A DNA stretch of 64,000 bases from Eremomyces bilateralis CBS 781.70 (GCF_010015585.1 NW_022985099.1:130403-194402), one strand, 5' to 3'; numbered from the stretch's first letter, positions 1 through 11,703 are shown. Notes: a model not told the origin generated them from the letters alone. Numbers and translations are program-made.

Positions 1-1884
1 GAAAGCCACCATGGACCAGCTAAACGGGAATATCGAAGAGGTGGAGAAGGCATATGCCCACATGCTGCCGTCGCAGGACGAAAGTCTCGCGAAACGTGAA
101 CTTCGGCTGCATCTACGAGAGCATGTTGTCTGGGAGCGTAATACCGTGTGGCGCGAGATGATCGGCATCGAACGACGAGCCCAAGCGGCGAATATGGGGA
201 TCAGAAACACGATGCTAGGGCAAGAAACTGATCCCGCGAAAGCGAGACTCCAAGGGGACGAGGTGGAGCCGACGACGAAGGTAATTCAGACGCCGTTGGG
301 CGAGTATAACGTCCCGATCTGGCTGCTCAGCAAAACCATCTATGTCTTGATTGGAATTTGGGCGATCTTCCTCGCCTTGCTGTTCATCCCGATTATGAGA
401 ATGCCGGAACAGCAGAATTGTCTTGCTTTGGTGGTTATCGTCAGCCTGTTATGGGCTACGGAGGTGAGTCCCGAGCAAACAAGCCAGCGACTTCATGCTG
501 AACCGTCGTCTAGGCCATCCCGCTCTTCGTGACCTCCTTACTTGTTCCGCTCCTTGTGGTTGTTCTTCAGGTTGTCCGAGCCGATGAGAAGCCCCATAAC
601 CGTCTCGGATCCAAAGAGGCAGCGAAGCATGTTTTCGCTGCAATGTGGACTCCGGTGATCATGCTTCTGCTGGGCGGTTTTACGATCGCTGCCGCCTTAT
701 CCAAGTACAATATTGCCAAAAAGATGGCGACGGTTGCGTTGAGCAAAGCTGGAACAAGTCCAAAGATCGTTCTCCTGACAAGCATGTGCGTCGCGACGTT
801 CGCCAGCATGTGGATCAGTAATGTCGCCGCTCCCGTACTTTGCTATTCGATCATACAGGTACGATCAGTCAACATCCAGTGATTAGCAGCTCTAACTGAG
901 ATCTAGCCTATTCTTCGCAATCTTCCATCCGACTCGAACATGTCCAAGGCATTGCTCCTTGGCATTGCTCTAGCCTCGAACATCGGTGGCATGGCATCTC
1001 CGATCGCCTCGCCCCAGAATCTGATCGCACTACAGAACATGACGCCTCAGCCTGGCTGGGGTATCTGGTTCTTCATTGCGATACCGATCTCTGTTATCTC
1101 CATCCTATTGATCTGGATTCTGCTTCTCGTCACCTTCCGACCCGGCCGAAATACCACCATCGTGCCAATTCGTGCCATCAAAGAAAAATTCTCTGGCATC
1201 CAATGGTTCATCAGCATCGTCACCGTCGCCACCATTATCCTGTGGGTTCTAAGCCATCAACTGGAGCCGATATTTGGCGATATGGGCGTGATTGCGCTTA
1301 TTCCCATCGTTCTCTTCTTCGGCACCGGTATCCTGACCAAGGAAGATTTCAACAATTTCCTGTGGACGATCATTATCCTTGCCGCAGGTGGACTCGCACT
1401 CGGCAATGCGGTTAACTCGTCTGGACTGCTCCATACCATTGCCGGGGCGATCACCACCAAAGTTGAACACCTGCCGCTCTACGCCGTGCTGGTCGTGTTC
1501 TGCACCTTGATTCTCATTGTCGCGACGTTCATCAGCCACACGGTTGCGGCCCTCATCATTCTACCTCTTGTACAGCAAATTGGCATCGGGATGGAGCAAC
1601 CGCATCCGAACCTGCTGGTAATGGGCAGTGTCCTCATGTGCTCTGCTGCGATGGGATTGCCAACGAGCGGTTTCCCTAATATGAGTAAGTCCTCCTAGTT
1701 TTATATTCTCGATCTCTAATACTAATGGATCCTTGCAGCTGCTATCATGATGGAAGACCCACAAACTGGACAGAGATATCTACGGGTCAAACACTTCATT
1801 ACCCGCGGTGTACCAGCTTCCGTGCTTACTTACATGGTTGTAATTACGGTTGGGTATGGACTGATGCTTGCTGCGGGCTTCTAG
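1..1884 (+). CDS. PHO91: Low-affinity phosphate transporter, PHO91 type (3' part, start lies before the window)
   Basis: Coding sequence runs in from the left edge (frame begins at base 2). Exons: 2-463, 514-858, 907-1684, 1739-1884; introns have GT...AG ends, and the last contains an ACTAAT branch-like site. The visible 576 residues begin with a charged helical stretch likely linking to an N-terminal SPX domain outside the window. They continue into a polytopic membrane domain of the DASS/SLC13 anion-transporter fold, with conserved-looking stretches such as SNIGGMASPIASPQN, MWISNVAAP and a C-terminal MGLPTSGFPNM. Pho91 proteins export or sense phosphate at the vacuole or plasma membrane and are held in check by their SPX domain; that role is family knowledge, not visible here. 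The methionine at base 11 is in frame but is probably internal, because family members carry a much longer N-terminus. Convergent with the unrecognised gene at 2607-4007. Confidence 0.9.
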
Positions 1885-2606
1885 ACGATGGATTAAATGC
1901 TTTGGTTTATATTCGAAGTGCTACATATCGATCCTAAAGTATAGATCGTGTAATATATGCTCTCTTTCGAGAGTTCTGAGTCGATATTCTTTTTGCCCGG
2001 CAGTGTAGGATCCGTATATCATTCGCGCTATTTGTGCTAGGGAAGCTAGGAGGAATACAGTATTGGTCCGACGGTGGTCTGGTGGCCTTTCAATTGTTTC
2101 CTGGTTTGATTTCTATTCCCAGTATCGGTTGGAATCCCTGGTTACTCATTAATACCCGTACATGTACTGGTAGATGAAGGACAACGAAGGCCGCCGGAAT
2201 GTTCGTCGCAGGGGTGTCGGCACTTTATTTCAACCACTTGACGGAATACATCTGGCCATGGTCCATCATGCAAGTCATACCGGCGCATTCATGAATTGGG
2301 CACATATCTATCATGATTGGTGTTTATTAGGAAAGGAATCGTTGTATTATATGGTGAGGAATTCTCCTATCCAAACAGGCTCCTCCTGACTCAATGAAAT
2401 CATAAAAACCTCGACGACTCCAGCTCAAACTGGCTTCCTCCAAACATATACAAACGCTGAATGAAACTCTAAAGTTCGGTGCCACTGAAAACGGCCGTCT
2501 TGACCCGAAATTCCTTCCTAAACCTTGACCGTCTTCGAAGGGAATGGACGGATGATATAAGAATCTCCTATTTAGGCCATGCCGATTTGAAAGCTGCCAT
2601 TGCCAT
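1885..2606. other. Intergenic, 3' flanks of two convergent genes
   Basis: Downstream regions of the PHO91-like gene and of the minus-strand gene ending at 2607. The short open frames here show no family resemblance and no splice-supported extension. I see no RNA gene or repeat. Confidence 0.5.
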
Positions 2607-4007
2607 TCAAAGCCCAATGAAGCGAAGTACGGCCTCACTTTCCTCATCCCTCAACTCCTCAGCCGAGAGTTTCGGGTCCCGGAATTCGTCCTCTGGTGTC
2701 CTCTCCATGTCGTCGAACTCAAGAAGTGGGAGGCGATCCCGCACATCCCATGAACACCCGAATCTCCTCATTCTTCGAGATAGGATTCTGGGAAGCGGAA
2801 ATGCTCGACGGATTTTGAGGAATATGTTGTCATCCCCATAGAACACGAATTCCTCGCGATCTGGCCAGGGCGCTACTTTCACTCCTCGGATATATTTGGC
2901 TGGAGTGTCATAAGTTGTGTCTGGATGTGGCCACGGGGCAATCAGGTTACGGGACTCGAGAATCAGCTCCTTTGAGGATTCGATGTTTGATGTGGAATCT
3001 ACCCTTGTTTCTCCCTCAGAGATAGCGGTATCCACCTGGGCGGCATTTTGTTCCAGAACTCCCTCCTCTCGCGCCAAAGATCCATCAGTCATGATCGCAG
3101 AAGTGCGATCTTCTGACTGAGTCTTCAGTGGCCCATTGTTCCTGTGGTCCTCTGGTATGAAATTTGGAGCATTTGAATTCCGGGAATGCTTTGGTTCGTA
3201 CCTAAGAAAGACCTTACGCTTTCTTGCCGCAAACAACTCCTCGGATTTCCTCATCTGCTCAGAGTCACGGATGACTGTATATTTGGTATACGGCCAGTGA
3301 TCCCGCCGAGGTCGTCCACCCTCCCCATACTCCGCATTCGCTGACGGGCGATGTCTGGCCCAATAATAGTCGCTATCGTCATAGACCGGATCCGGAAGTC
3401 TTTGACTGTTGCGAATTTCTGCCTCTTTCTTGGGCCGCATGGTAGTGGTATCAACGCCGCATCGCTCAAGGAATTCCCGAACCGTGTCGGGAATATAATC
3501 GACTTCCCCCCAGTTCTCACACCAGATCGTTTCCTGTGCGAGGACAGCACTCCTGTTGGTTCGAAATTGTCGTCCGTGAAATGCGATGTGCAGTCGAGGT
3601 GCCAGTGGCTCATCCGAAGGCCTCGGCCCCTGGGTGGAAAATCGCAGGTCCGATTCATTTTGCGCTGCTCCCCATGCCTGCTCCGTTATGAATTTGGCGA
3701 ATTCTCGTCGGTGCCGAACATATGATACGAAATCGCTTTCCATAATACTGTCTGAGTGCGGGAAAAGGTGTCGAAGGGTTGGGATGACTCTATCAAAGAC
3801 AGCGAAGGCATTTTTTGATCCATAGCCCTTGTCGGTGAGTGACAAGTCATCCTCCACCACCTTTGCGGCCCTGAAAATGCTGCACGTATCATGCGTTCCA
3901 CCGTTGTACTGCGGTGGCGGCATCTTCCCATCAGTAGACATCCGCCCATCAGTACCCAGTACCAAGGAGTTGAAGGAAGTGTTGTAGGTAATAGAGTAAG
4001 ATACCAC
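2607..4007 (-). CDS. Unrecognised protein, 466 residues
   Basis: A single uninterrupted open frame. I do not recognise the family. The N-terminal third (residues about 25-180) has ordinary globular composition, with stretches such as AFAVFDRVIPTLRHLFP and FVSYVRHRREFAKFI. The region after about residue 200 is charged and polar, with many R, E, S and D residues, and looks disordered. A hydrophobic/aromatic C-terminal part (YDTPAKYIRGVKVAPWP, EEFVFYGDDNIFLKI) follows. No signal peptide or membrane span is evident. The start is uncertain: the first in-frame Met is at 4007, but Met23 (MSTDGKMPPP) is an equally plausible start. It could be a lineage-specific fungal protein. The long open frame opposite shadow frames supports it being real, but only moderately. 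Confidence 0.6.
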   Translation of the reverse strand: MVSYSITYNTSFNSLVLGTDGRMSTDGKMPPPQYNGGTHDTCSIFRAAKVVEDDLSLTDKGYGSKNAFAVFDRVIPTLRHLFPHSDSIMESDFVSYVRHRREFAKFITEQAWGAAQNESDLRFSTQGPRPSDEPLAPRLHIAFHGRQFRTNRSAVLAQETIWCENWGEVDYIPDTVREFLERCGVDTTTMRPKKEAEIRNSQRLPDPVYDDSDYYWARHRPSANAEYGEGGRPRRDHWPYTKYTVIRDSEQMRKSEELFAARKRKVFLRYEPKHSRNSNAPNFIPEDHRNNGPLKTQSEDRTSAIMTDGSLAREEGVLEQNAAQVDTAISEGETRVDSTSNIESSKELILESRNLIAPWPHPDTTYDTPAKYIRGVKVAPWPDREEFVFYGDDNIFLKIRRAFPLPRILSRRMRRFGCSWDVRDRLPLLEFDDMERTPEDEFRDPKLSAEELRDEESEAVLRFIGL

Positions 4008-6087
4008 AGCCAGTCGAATTCGCTACGGTGTCGAGCCTGTGTAGGTACGATTTGCTGTAGGCGCGATGTATTCCCAAAGTGCTTGTCAATGTCGACTCAG
4101 AGAGACTTCAAATCAACGATACAGGGAGACAAACCATGAGGCATTCACTCCTGATAGAGAAGAGTGATATAGGCAAATCAGTGGATAATCAATGCCTCCG
4201 GAACCTTACCCAACTCGTAGCATCTCCATATGCTCAGACGAAGGAATCATGTGCTGGTGGTACTTTTTTCCACTAATTCGCTCGTGAGAGGCAACGACCT
4301 TTCATCATCGCGAGTGTCCCATGTGATAAGTATTAACCCGATAACCTTGATCCCATATTCTAATCATTCCTGTTGCCCGAGCGACTGTGGAGCGAATACT
4401 ATGATAACTCAACTCCCGGTTGAGGTACCTTGGTGAGGCTCCTTTCACATGCTTAAGCAGGTATATCATTCAATATGCTCTGCAGAAGAATTTGGTTTCT
4501 CTAATATGTGGTCAGGAGCGTGCCCGGAGCTGTGATAGTCCACTTGTATGCACCCTACCTTTCTTGTGAAGTGTGGCAAGATCTGTGTTCGTAGGAGAAA
4601 TATGTACAGCTAAGTCCCGATGTCTAGGAATCTTCAGAATAATCCTCTATGGCATATTATGCAGACGGGGAGGCCTATGATGTTTTTCCTCTAATTTGCT
4701 TTCTATGAATATATCCTTTGAGTCAGTTCCTGGGCTCTCTGCTTGTAATATGTAAACCACTATCAATAATCTTCTAACTACCTATTTGATATACTATTAG
4801 GCCCATGTGAGAACCAAGATATTAGTATGAGTTAGTTAACTTACTCTAACTAACTATTAGGAAAAGGAATTTGAAAAACGTAAATCAAAAATAAACAAAA
4901 AAAAACAAAAAAAAAAAATGACTGCAGGAAAACGATCATCGGTGCCTCCGCCCGGTCATAGGTCGACCCTATGCTAGTTTGCTACAAGAGGTCGACTGGG
5001 TCCTGTTTACACAATGCGAATGCCTATAGTTACATGGAAATTTGAAGTTATTAAATATATACCACACTACATATTCACCTGGAGTTCACCTGCCAGTCCT
5101 GGCCTATGCGAACAGCCTCCCTTGGTCCAAAAGGACTTCTCCGCCTTGAAGAACTTATGATGCAGATTCTCTGGATTAGTTCACTCTCCTAATGTACCAC
5201 AGTTCGCCCCCTATATTTTGTTTGCATACAACTCGGTTCTACTCCTCAGGTCTTCCAAGGGCGACTTCAGTCATAACAGTGACGAAACAAGGCCATCCTC
5301 CAACCCTCCGCTCCATGATTCCAAACCTTGGCCATCAATACATACAAGTCCCGACACTGTTCAACTATCGAGGAATATTCATGGCTAGTGCTGCTGTGTT
5401 CTCTACCCTCGCCTTCCGTCCCCGTTCCCCTGAATGCTTCGAACAAGTTTCGTTCAAGCATTACAATCTACATTCTATTTACTGTGTAGTGCCCGTGTTA
5501 AACAAGGCAACAAGCTGGTTCAATTTGGAGCAACCATTGGATCTATCTGCATAAAGGTCGTAGAAAGAGAAAGGCTGATTTCTCGCAACCTCTCAATTCG
5601 GGACAGAGGATGGACAAAGTGGAGAAAGACGGCAGGGATTCTGGAGGGCCGAGAAAGGTCAATTCAAATTCCACAGCAATCGAAATTCTAATCTCAGCAA
5701 GACAGCAACTACAGAGACCCATGATACACATTGATTCAACATTGGTATAGGCGAGTTCCCCTGAGAGTCGAAGCCTGAATATAAATGCGGAATGGTTCCG
5801 TAGCTCGAACTCAAGGGGCAGGGGTCGGTGGCTAAGCTACTGTCCAATCATGGCATACTCGGGCTACGGATACTCCTCCACTCCTGGCATCAGCATCACC
5901 GGGTGTCGGGTGAGTGACCGAGGCGGAACCAAAGACGTCCCTCATTTGTTCGGAGCCATTGTTTTCTACTTCTTTAGTATTTATCGTCTATTTTTAATCT
6001 AGCATTTTTCTCAAACTAGGTTGGTCTTAGGAATTCGCTTAGCATCCCGCCTCAGGAACCAAACGAACAGTCCTATATCAAACCAAG
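4008..6087. other. Gene-free intergenic region with AT-rich block and A-rich tract
   Basis: About 2 kb without a supportable gene. Bases 4700-5060 are AT-rich and include a dyad at 4830-4855 (AGTTAGTTA, 8-base loop, TAACTAACT) and an A-rich tract at about 4883-4918. The block could be a worn repeat, but I find no terminal repeats or coding remnant. The right end is the promoter of the enoyl-CoA hydratase-like gene. Short frames at 5192-5554 and nearby have no recognisable features. Confidence 0.45.
4830..4855. repeat. Perfect 9-bp inverted repeat in AT-rich DNA
   Basis: AGTTAGTTA at 4830-4838 is matched exactly by its reverse complement TAACTAACT at 4847-4855, with an eight-base loop. It lies about 30 bases before an A-rich tract. 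Function is unknown; in AT-rich DNA such a dyad may arise by chance. Confidence 0.4.
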
Positions 6088-6903
6088 ATGGATTCCGAAC
6101 CAGATTCAGTACTGGTCACATCAACCACTGACGGCATCACGACTATCACAATCAACAGGCCCCATAACCGGAATGCAGTCAACCCCTCCGCAGGCCAAAA
6201 GCTCTACGACGCCTTCATCGCCTTCGAAGACGACGCCTCCCAAAAAGTGTGCATCCTCACCGGCAGCGAAGGCGCCTTTTGCGCCGGCGCCGATCTCAAA
6301 GAGGTTGCGGCATCGAAGAGCTCCCCGAATGGATCGTCGCATCTGCAACCTGTGGAAGGACGCAATCGAGGGCCAATGGGCCCGTCGAGGTTACAGGTCA
6401 AGAAACCCGTCATCAGCGCTGTCGCGGGATACGCGGTCGCTGGTGGCTTGGAATTGAGCCTGATTGCCGACATGCGCGTGGTCGAGGAAGACGCGGTGTT
6501 GGGGGTCTTCTGCAGGCGGTGGGGCGTTCCGCTGATCGATGGGGGAACTGTCCGGCTTCAAGCGGTCATCGGGCTAGGCAGAGCGCTTGACATGATTCTG
6601 ACGGGACGTCCTGTTGGTGCTCAAGAGGCGTTGAGTATGGGACTGGCGAACCGCGTCGTTCCGAAAGGGAAGGCTCTTGAAGAGGCCACAGCCATTGCCA
6701 AGCAGCTACTGGCTTTCCCAGAGATGTGTATGAATCTTGACCGGAATTCTTGCTATTACAGCGCCTACAACGCGACCTCGTTCGAGGACGGGTTGAGGGA
6801 GGAATACGAGAAGGGCATCGATGCGATTGAGGCAGAAAGTATAAAGGGGGCAGCACGATTTAGTGCGGGGGCAGGACGGCATGGAAACTTTACGAAGCTT
6901 TAA
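6088..6903 (+). CDS. Enoyl-CoA hydratase/isomerase family protein (crotonase fold), 271 residues
   Basis: Intronless. A crotonase-superfamily protein of the usual length for short enoyl-CoA hydratases. The first oxyanion-hole segment is FCAGADLKE at residues 64-72, and the second is the KPVISAVAGYAVAGGLEL region around residues 111-128. The usual catalytic-loop position reads DGGTVRLQAVIG, a common variant of the G-G-T-x-R-L motif. Crotonases hydrate, isomerise or cleave acyl-CoA thioesters. There is no obvious peroxisomal (SKL-like) C-terminus, since it ends FTKL, and no clear mitochondrial leader, so compartment and substrate are open. The neighbours (EMC6 downstream on the opposite strand) give no pathway hint. 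The start ATG is the first in frame and directly precedes the conserved N-terminal strand. Confidence 0.88.
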   Translation: MDSEPDSVLVTSTTDGITTITINRPHNRNAVNPSAGQKLYDAFIAFEDDASQKVCILTGSEGAFCAGADLKEVAASKSSPNGSSHLQPVEGRNRGPMGPSRLQVKKPVISAVAGYAVAGGLELSLIADMRVVEEDAVLGVFCRRWGVPLIDGGTVRLQAVIGLGRALDMILTGRPVGAQEALSMGLANRVVPKGKALEEATAIAKQLLAFPEMCMNLDRNSCYYSAYNATSFEDGLREEYEKGIDAIEAESIKGAARFSAGAGRHGNFTKL

Positions 6904-7468
6904 CGCATATACATTCTAAAATTACGGTACATACAATGTTGGATTCGAAGTACATAAGCAGCTTGAGTCCCTTCGACATAGTGTAGGTCTCCATTCCTCT
7001 TGTAGATTCGTGTTATTCCCTCATACCAAGCGATTGACAACCGCACTTGTCACCATTTCTTTTGCACGGTCATTTGAGTGTGGAAACCCAGCGCCAGGCC
7101 CCCAATCATTCGTACCCTCCTCGGTTAGGTGGAACTGGCAGGAGATTGGCTGCCATATAAATCGAGATCTTTGAGTGATATGCGGCGGTTGACTCTCTGG
7201 AGAAGTGGCGGATGAAGGAACGTCACATCGGAGCTTAGTCGTTGAGGAGCGTGATACCGCGTAGGTCTAAGGAGTGTCATGTGGGCGGGATTTGAAGCCA
7301 ATTGCAGGAAGCAACCGTTCGAACGAGACACATTGAAGGTGGAGATCCGTCGCACCCTAGATATCATCTCTTCCATATGGCGCGGGCTCACCTTCATGAA
7401 CCGCAGCGGTCCCTTCAAAAACGCCCGGACTCCAAGCAATGCCCTGAAAATGTACAGTAAAACCCCGC
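6904..7468. other. Intergenic, convergent 3' flanks
   Basis: Lies between the ends of the enoyl-CoA hydratase-like gene and EMC6. A minus-strand open frame at 7125-7502 overlaps the EMC6 3' end in a different frame and shows no family features. No RNA gene seen. Confidence 0.4.
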
Positions 7469-7872
7469 TCAAGCAACCACTAGCCCGTACACGAGCGTCC
7501 ATGTTAATACAAATCCCATCAAACCCCCCATCAAGTCACCCAACCACAATCCCGTCCAAATGTTATAGAAGTACTTGTCTGCGCCGCCTTTTGGACCCTC
7601 CGCACGCAACACAAATATGAGCGTCGAGACGATCAACGACCCGACGAGGTAGAAAAGGAAGCCGGCGTATGAAGAGAGGCCTAATGCGCCGGCGCCGACG
7701 CCGAAGAGGGAGGATGTCAGCGCGCGGATGTTGTCGATTGTCTGGGGCTAGTTGAGCGGATATTCCGTGAGGGTTAGGAGGGTAGCGCTGATGGCTCTTG
7801 GCTTACTTTGGTGTTGTGCTGCATGCTATCTTGCACGATCGGGTGGATCTGAAGTTCGCGTTCGTCGATCAT
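7469..7872 (-). CDS. EMC6: ER membrane protein complex subunit 6 (EMC6), 112 residues
   Basis: A short two-exon gene. Exon 1 is 7807-7872 (22 codons, MIDERELQIHPIVQDSMQ...), the intron is 7742-7806 (GTAAGC...CCAG), and exon 2 is 7469-7741. The product matches the EMC6/Rab5IP family: a soluble N-terminus, then NIRALTSSLFGVGAGALGL, then hydrophobic helices (SYAGFLFYLVGSLIVSTLIF, and a Gly-rich LGDLMGGLMGFVLTWTLVYG near the C-terminus). EMC6 is a core subunit of the EMC insertase, which places tail-anchored and multipass proteins in the ER membrane. The start is set by the ATG at 7872, which gives the family's usual length of about 110 residues. The frame stays open a little further upstream without another ATG close by. 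Confidence 0.9.
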
Positions 7873-8572
7873 GGCGGCGGTCTGGTGAAGGAGGAAGCTT
7901 TCTGTGGGGGTTGTGGAGGTCGCTGTGGTGTAATGAATGACACCTTGGTATAACTTTATGCGTTAGAGGACCAATGAAGATGGTAGAGCCGTGTATGCGG
8001 CAGATCCTTAAAGTTTGATATGGATTCACAGTGTCAGTGTCGATGGCTGTTGAGTGAAGCTCAAAGATGTCGTACGCAGAGGTATCGCTGGCCGTCGTCT
8101 GATTGGTTGGCTAACCTTGAGATGCTCATCCTGCAATCGCTTGCATAACTGCAACAAAACACCTGTATTATCAACCGTACCGTTATTGATCAGATATATT
8201 TATCGATTAATGAAGACTAAAGAGCCCATCCAGAGTATGATCTTAAGCTTAATTATTAGATTGTTCTCTTTAGACTACTTATACTCGTAACACGCGGGCA
8301 TTTGACTATCCCAGCCGAACCATCCAATTTATAACACGGCTGCAGAGAACCCGGGAGAATCCATTTTCAGAATCGAATATTACAGTAGATTATTTACTCG
8401 TATCATTTAAACGGCGCTGAGGTGCAAAGGGGGTATATAAGGTATCGTAAAGGGGTTCCTGACCATGCTGGCTCGACAGCACCGATCTCCTCCAAGTCAG
8501 AACACCACCTATGCATGAACCGAACGAAATCTGACACTTCGGGGGAGAGGCGATGGGAATCCTCCACTAACT
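7873..8572. other. Intergenic between EMC6 and CLIP-170 genes
   Basis: Holds the 5' flank of EMC6 and the 3' flank of the CLIP-170 homologue, both on the minus strand. The small open frames (8054-8290, 8422-8844) have no recognisable features, and the second runs antisense into the CLIP-170 coding region. Nothing else seen. Confidence 0.45.
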
Positions 8573-11114
8573 TTAAAGGACGTCTTCAAACGGACAATCC
8601 GTCACGTCGTGCCCATCTCGCTCACACAGCGCGCACCACTTCATCGGATCCGCCGCGTCGGCGTTCTTGCCCTTCACAAGGCTGCTGTCGTACGGGTTCG
8701 GCATCGAGACCTCTCTCTCCGACTTCTCCATCTCTGGCGCCGGTGCAGCGGCTCTCGGCGCGCTACCAGACGACCGGAGAGCGGACGCCGTCTTCCAGCT
8801 CTGCAACGGCGCAGGCGTCATATCCACTGGGCTCGCATCCCTAGGGCGGGTGTTGGCCACCGGCGTTTGGCTCGCGCCGGCGCTGGCCGACCCCGTGGTC
8901 CCCAATGCGGCGGAGCAGTTGAGGATGTCGTGCCCGGCCGACTCGCAGATCTCGCACCACGTGCCCGCGTCGCCGGCGGCGCTGGTGTTCTCCGACTGGT
9001 CGATGCTGGCGGCGTCGGATTCAGGCATCGGCTCGAGGGGTTTGCTAGCGGGTTCTTGGCCGCGCGGGGTGTTGGGGTTCGAGTTCGCGCGGTCGCGGAA
9101 GGTCAGGCTGGCGGAGCGGCCGCGCCAGGAGGTGGTACCGCGGGAGTCGCGGTCTTTGCTGGCGGAGGTATCATGCACGACGGTGTTGGCGCTGGTGATG
9201 GAATCGCGAGACGCAAACGCATTGCTGTTGCGAGGCGTACTGCTACCCGCTCCGGTGCTGCCCACGCTACCGGAACCGTATTTCCGGTGGCGCTCCAGCT
9301 CCCGTTCCAGCTCTTCTTCGCGGGTGGCCTTGCGCTCCACGAGGCCTTGGAGCTCGCCTCTCTCGCGCTCGAGGTGTTCGACGGTTTTTTTCATCTGCTC
9401 GAATTCGCCCGGGTCAATGCCGCTCACTCCGTTTGCGCGACTGTGCTTGTCTGCTTGAGGAGACGTCGCAAAATCGCCACCGCTGCTCAGAGAGTGGATG
9501 ATTGCTTTCAGACCGCGGATCTCGTCGTCTCGTTGTTCGATTTCCCTGCTGTCTCTGTTCCCTCTGCCGTCGACCGCACCACCACTGGCAGCTTTCAGAG
9601 CTTTCGCGGCTTTCTCCCGTTCTCGCTTCAACTCGCTTCGTCCACGCTCGACTTCACCTCTCAAGAACTCCACCTCGCCTCTCGCTTCAGCTTCTCCCCG
9701 TCGCGCATCCTCTAGCCCTTCCTCCAGTTCGGCAACGAGCTCTTCCAGCTGCTTTAACTGCATCGCGACGGTCGCCAGGTCTTCGTCTCCCGGCGGAGTT
9801 GGATTGCTTGCCTTCTGCATTTGAATAGCATGAAGCTCATGCGCGAGTTCCTCCACCTTCTTCTCGTAAACGCGCTCGGTCTCGGTACTAGCCATTTCCA
9901 GGGTGTCGATGGTGGATCGGAAGTCGGCGCGATGGGCGTCAAATTCGGCAGTGAGCATGCTGATCTTCTCATTCTTCTCCCTCAGCATAACTCGGAGCTG
10001 CGCGACGTCGGTACCCTCCCCGTGCGGGAGGTCTGTTGTCCCGCCAGCTTCTGGTATCAAGGTCTGTAGCTCGATCATAGTCGCCTCCATATCCGCTAAA
10101 CTCGCCGCCTGCTCTTTCAATTGGAAATCTCGCTCTTCAAGCTTCTTCTTTAGACGTCCCACTTCCTCAGTATTAGCGCGAGCAGCCTTAACAGCAGTGG
10201 GCGTCGTCTCCGCATCTTCGTCGATGGCACCGTATTGGCCCAATCGCGAGTTATTGCGCGAGTACGGCCTCGGCGGGCCCGGTGTCCTCGCTTTCGGAGT
10301 CACCGCCCGCGACCCCGGCGATGCCGTCGGTCGAGGTTGTCCGATTTGCGACCGGGAAAGATTGGATCCTCCGAGAGACGGCGCGCGGCTAGAAGGGGGG
10401 TGCAGCGCAGGCGTCTTGCGCAAAGGAGACTCGGGGCGAGGAAGCGACGGACGGTTCTTAGGCTTGAATTGCGGTGAGGGAGCTCGTACGCCGGGTCCGA
10501 CGGACTGGGAGAACTTCGGGACGGACGGCGTTGGTGGCGAACGGCTGTGTGTATTGTTCGCGGTGCCGTTGCTTCCAAGGTTGAAGCTACCGAAGGAGGG
10601 AGTGGTCGGAGTTGGTGGAAAGGCATCGGATGGAAGCGAAGTGCGCTTCGTCGCGCGGTGGACGGGGAGAAATATCCCGGCGTTTGAGACGGAGGTTTGA
10701 AAGTAGCGGATCCTGTTGAAGTCAAGACGATGAGTTTTGATCCTGTCACTCCATGGAATTCTTAGAGTTGTCCACGTACCCTTCTACATCACCATCATTC
10801 TTTCCTCTTGAAGCGTATTCTTTGCTCAATTCCACACCTGCGAAAGTGCCCTGCTTCCCCTTGACGGAACCGATGAACCTGACCGTCCCATGCATTCCAC
10901 CAGGGACATCCACCGTGTCTCCCACATCGATATCGCCATTCGAGCCAGGGGTAGTCGGATGACCCACGAGGGCATTGAGGGACGCTTTCCGAGCCATCGT
11001 GGTGCTTGCGGCGAGATTCAAGTTAGGGCTCGATGTTGTGTTTATGTTGTTCAGATGGTGCGACCCGACAGATGGACGCACCCCGTTGAGGCGCCGAGGC
11101 GTTTGATATGTCAT
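8573..11114 (-). CDS. clipA: CLIP-170 homologue (CAP-Gly microtubule plus-end protein), 824 residues
   Basis: Two exons, 10780-11114 and 8573-10712, with intron 10713-10779 (GTACGT...AACAG) splitting the CAP-Gly domain. Domain order: a short N-terminus; a CAP-Gly domain around residues 60-125 with the diagnostic GKNDG motif followed by VEGIRYF; a basic Ser/Pro-rich linker; a long coiled coil (about residues 260-590) rich in E, R and L; a Ser-rich segment; and two C-terminal zinc knuckles of pattern CX2CX4HX4C (CEICESAGHDILNC and CALCERDGHDVTDC). This architecture is that of CLIP-170/Bik1/Tip1 proteins, which bind growing microtubule ends and EEY/F tails and help load dynein and kinesins. The many open frames opposite are GC-skew shadows of the repetitive Ser/Arg/Glu codons. 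TRM5 lies just upstream in the same direction. Confidence 0.92.
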
Positions 11115-11703
11115 GATCGATCTCCTCCAGAAGGAGGGATATTAATAAATATTGGCGGTGCCCGGGTGGCACAAGGACAGGATCCTCCCAGAAAAAGCGA
11201 TTAACAGGCGGGCAGCAATCAACAATGACTCGCAAAGGGTCTCGGCTGCGCGTAGCCGCACCCGCGGATTATTGTGAAGGGGGGGGCACTCAGGCTGTCG
11301 CGATCGCCGGCTCGTTGTTTGAAACCAAGACTCGAGATTGAGCAACCTGGAAAATATTTTGTTGATTTGACGCTGGAGGGGTGTTTGTTGTTTGAGAGTC
11401 CGAACAGGGGCGTGGAGTTGTTGGCGACAACGCTTGGAAGTTGCGGGAATCCCGGACCCTGGTGACGCCTTTGGACTTTCAGGGGTTGACACCAACCCTG
11501 AATGGGATTGTGGAGTTAGGGAGGACTATCAAAACAAACGTCGGCGAGGCTATTGACGGAGAACGAGGACATCATACCCTCGAAAAACAAATGTGCTCCT
11601 ATTGATTTAATGCAATGAGTGGAATTGACGGTCGGTTCATTGATTTTAAGCGATACACCACGAACCCACGTTTTGAAAAGTACATTGGATATTAGCGCTT
11701 TTA
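11115..11703. other. Intergenic: CLIP-170 promoter and TRM5 3' flank
   Basis: Both flanking genes are on the minus strand, so this 590-base gap holds the upstream region of the CLIP-170 gene and the terminator region of TRM5. No other gene or repeat is evident. Confidence 0.5.

Noticed and set aside
4883-4918. A-rich tract as a LINE poly(A) tail
   Set aside because: No reverse-transcriptase remnant or target duplication is visible next to it; it may be simple low-complexity DNA.
7125-7502. 125-codon minus-strand frame at the EMC6 3' end
   Set aside because: Overlaps EMC6 in a different frame; the EMC6 frame is the conserved one.
8609-9715. Long plus-strand frames (368 and 263 codons) opposite the CLIP-170 gene
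   Set aside because: They are antisense to the coiled-coil and Ser-rich coding region, with strongly biased Arg/Ser/Leu composition and no family match; shadows of a real gene.
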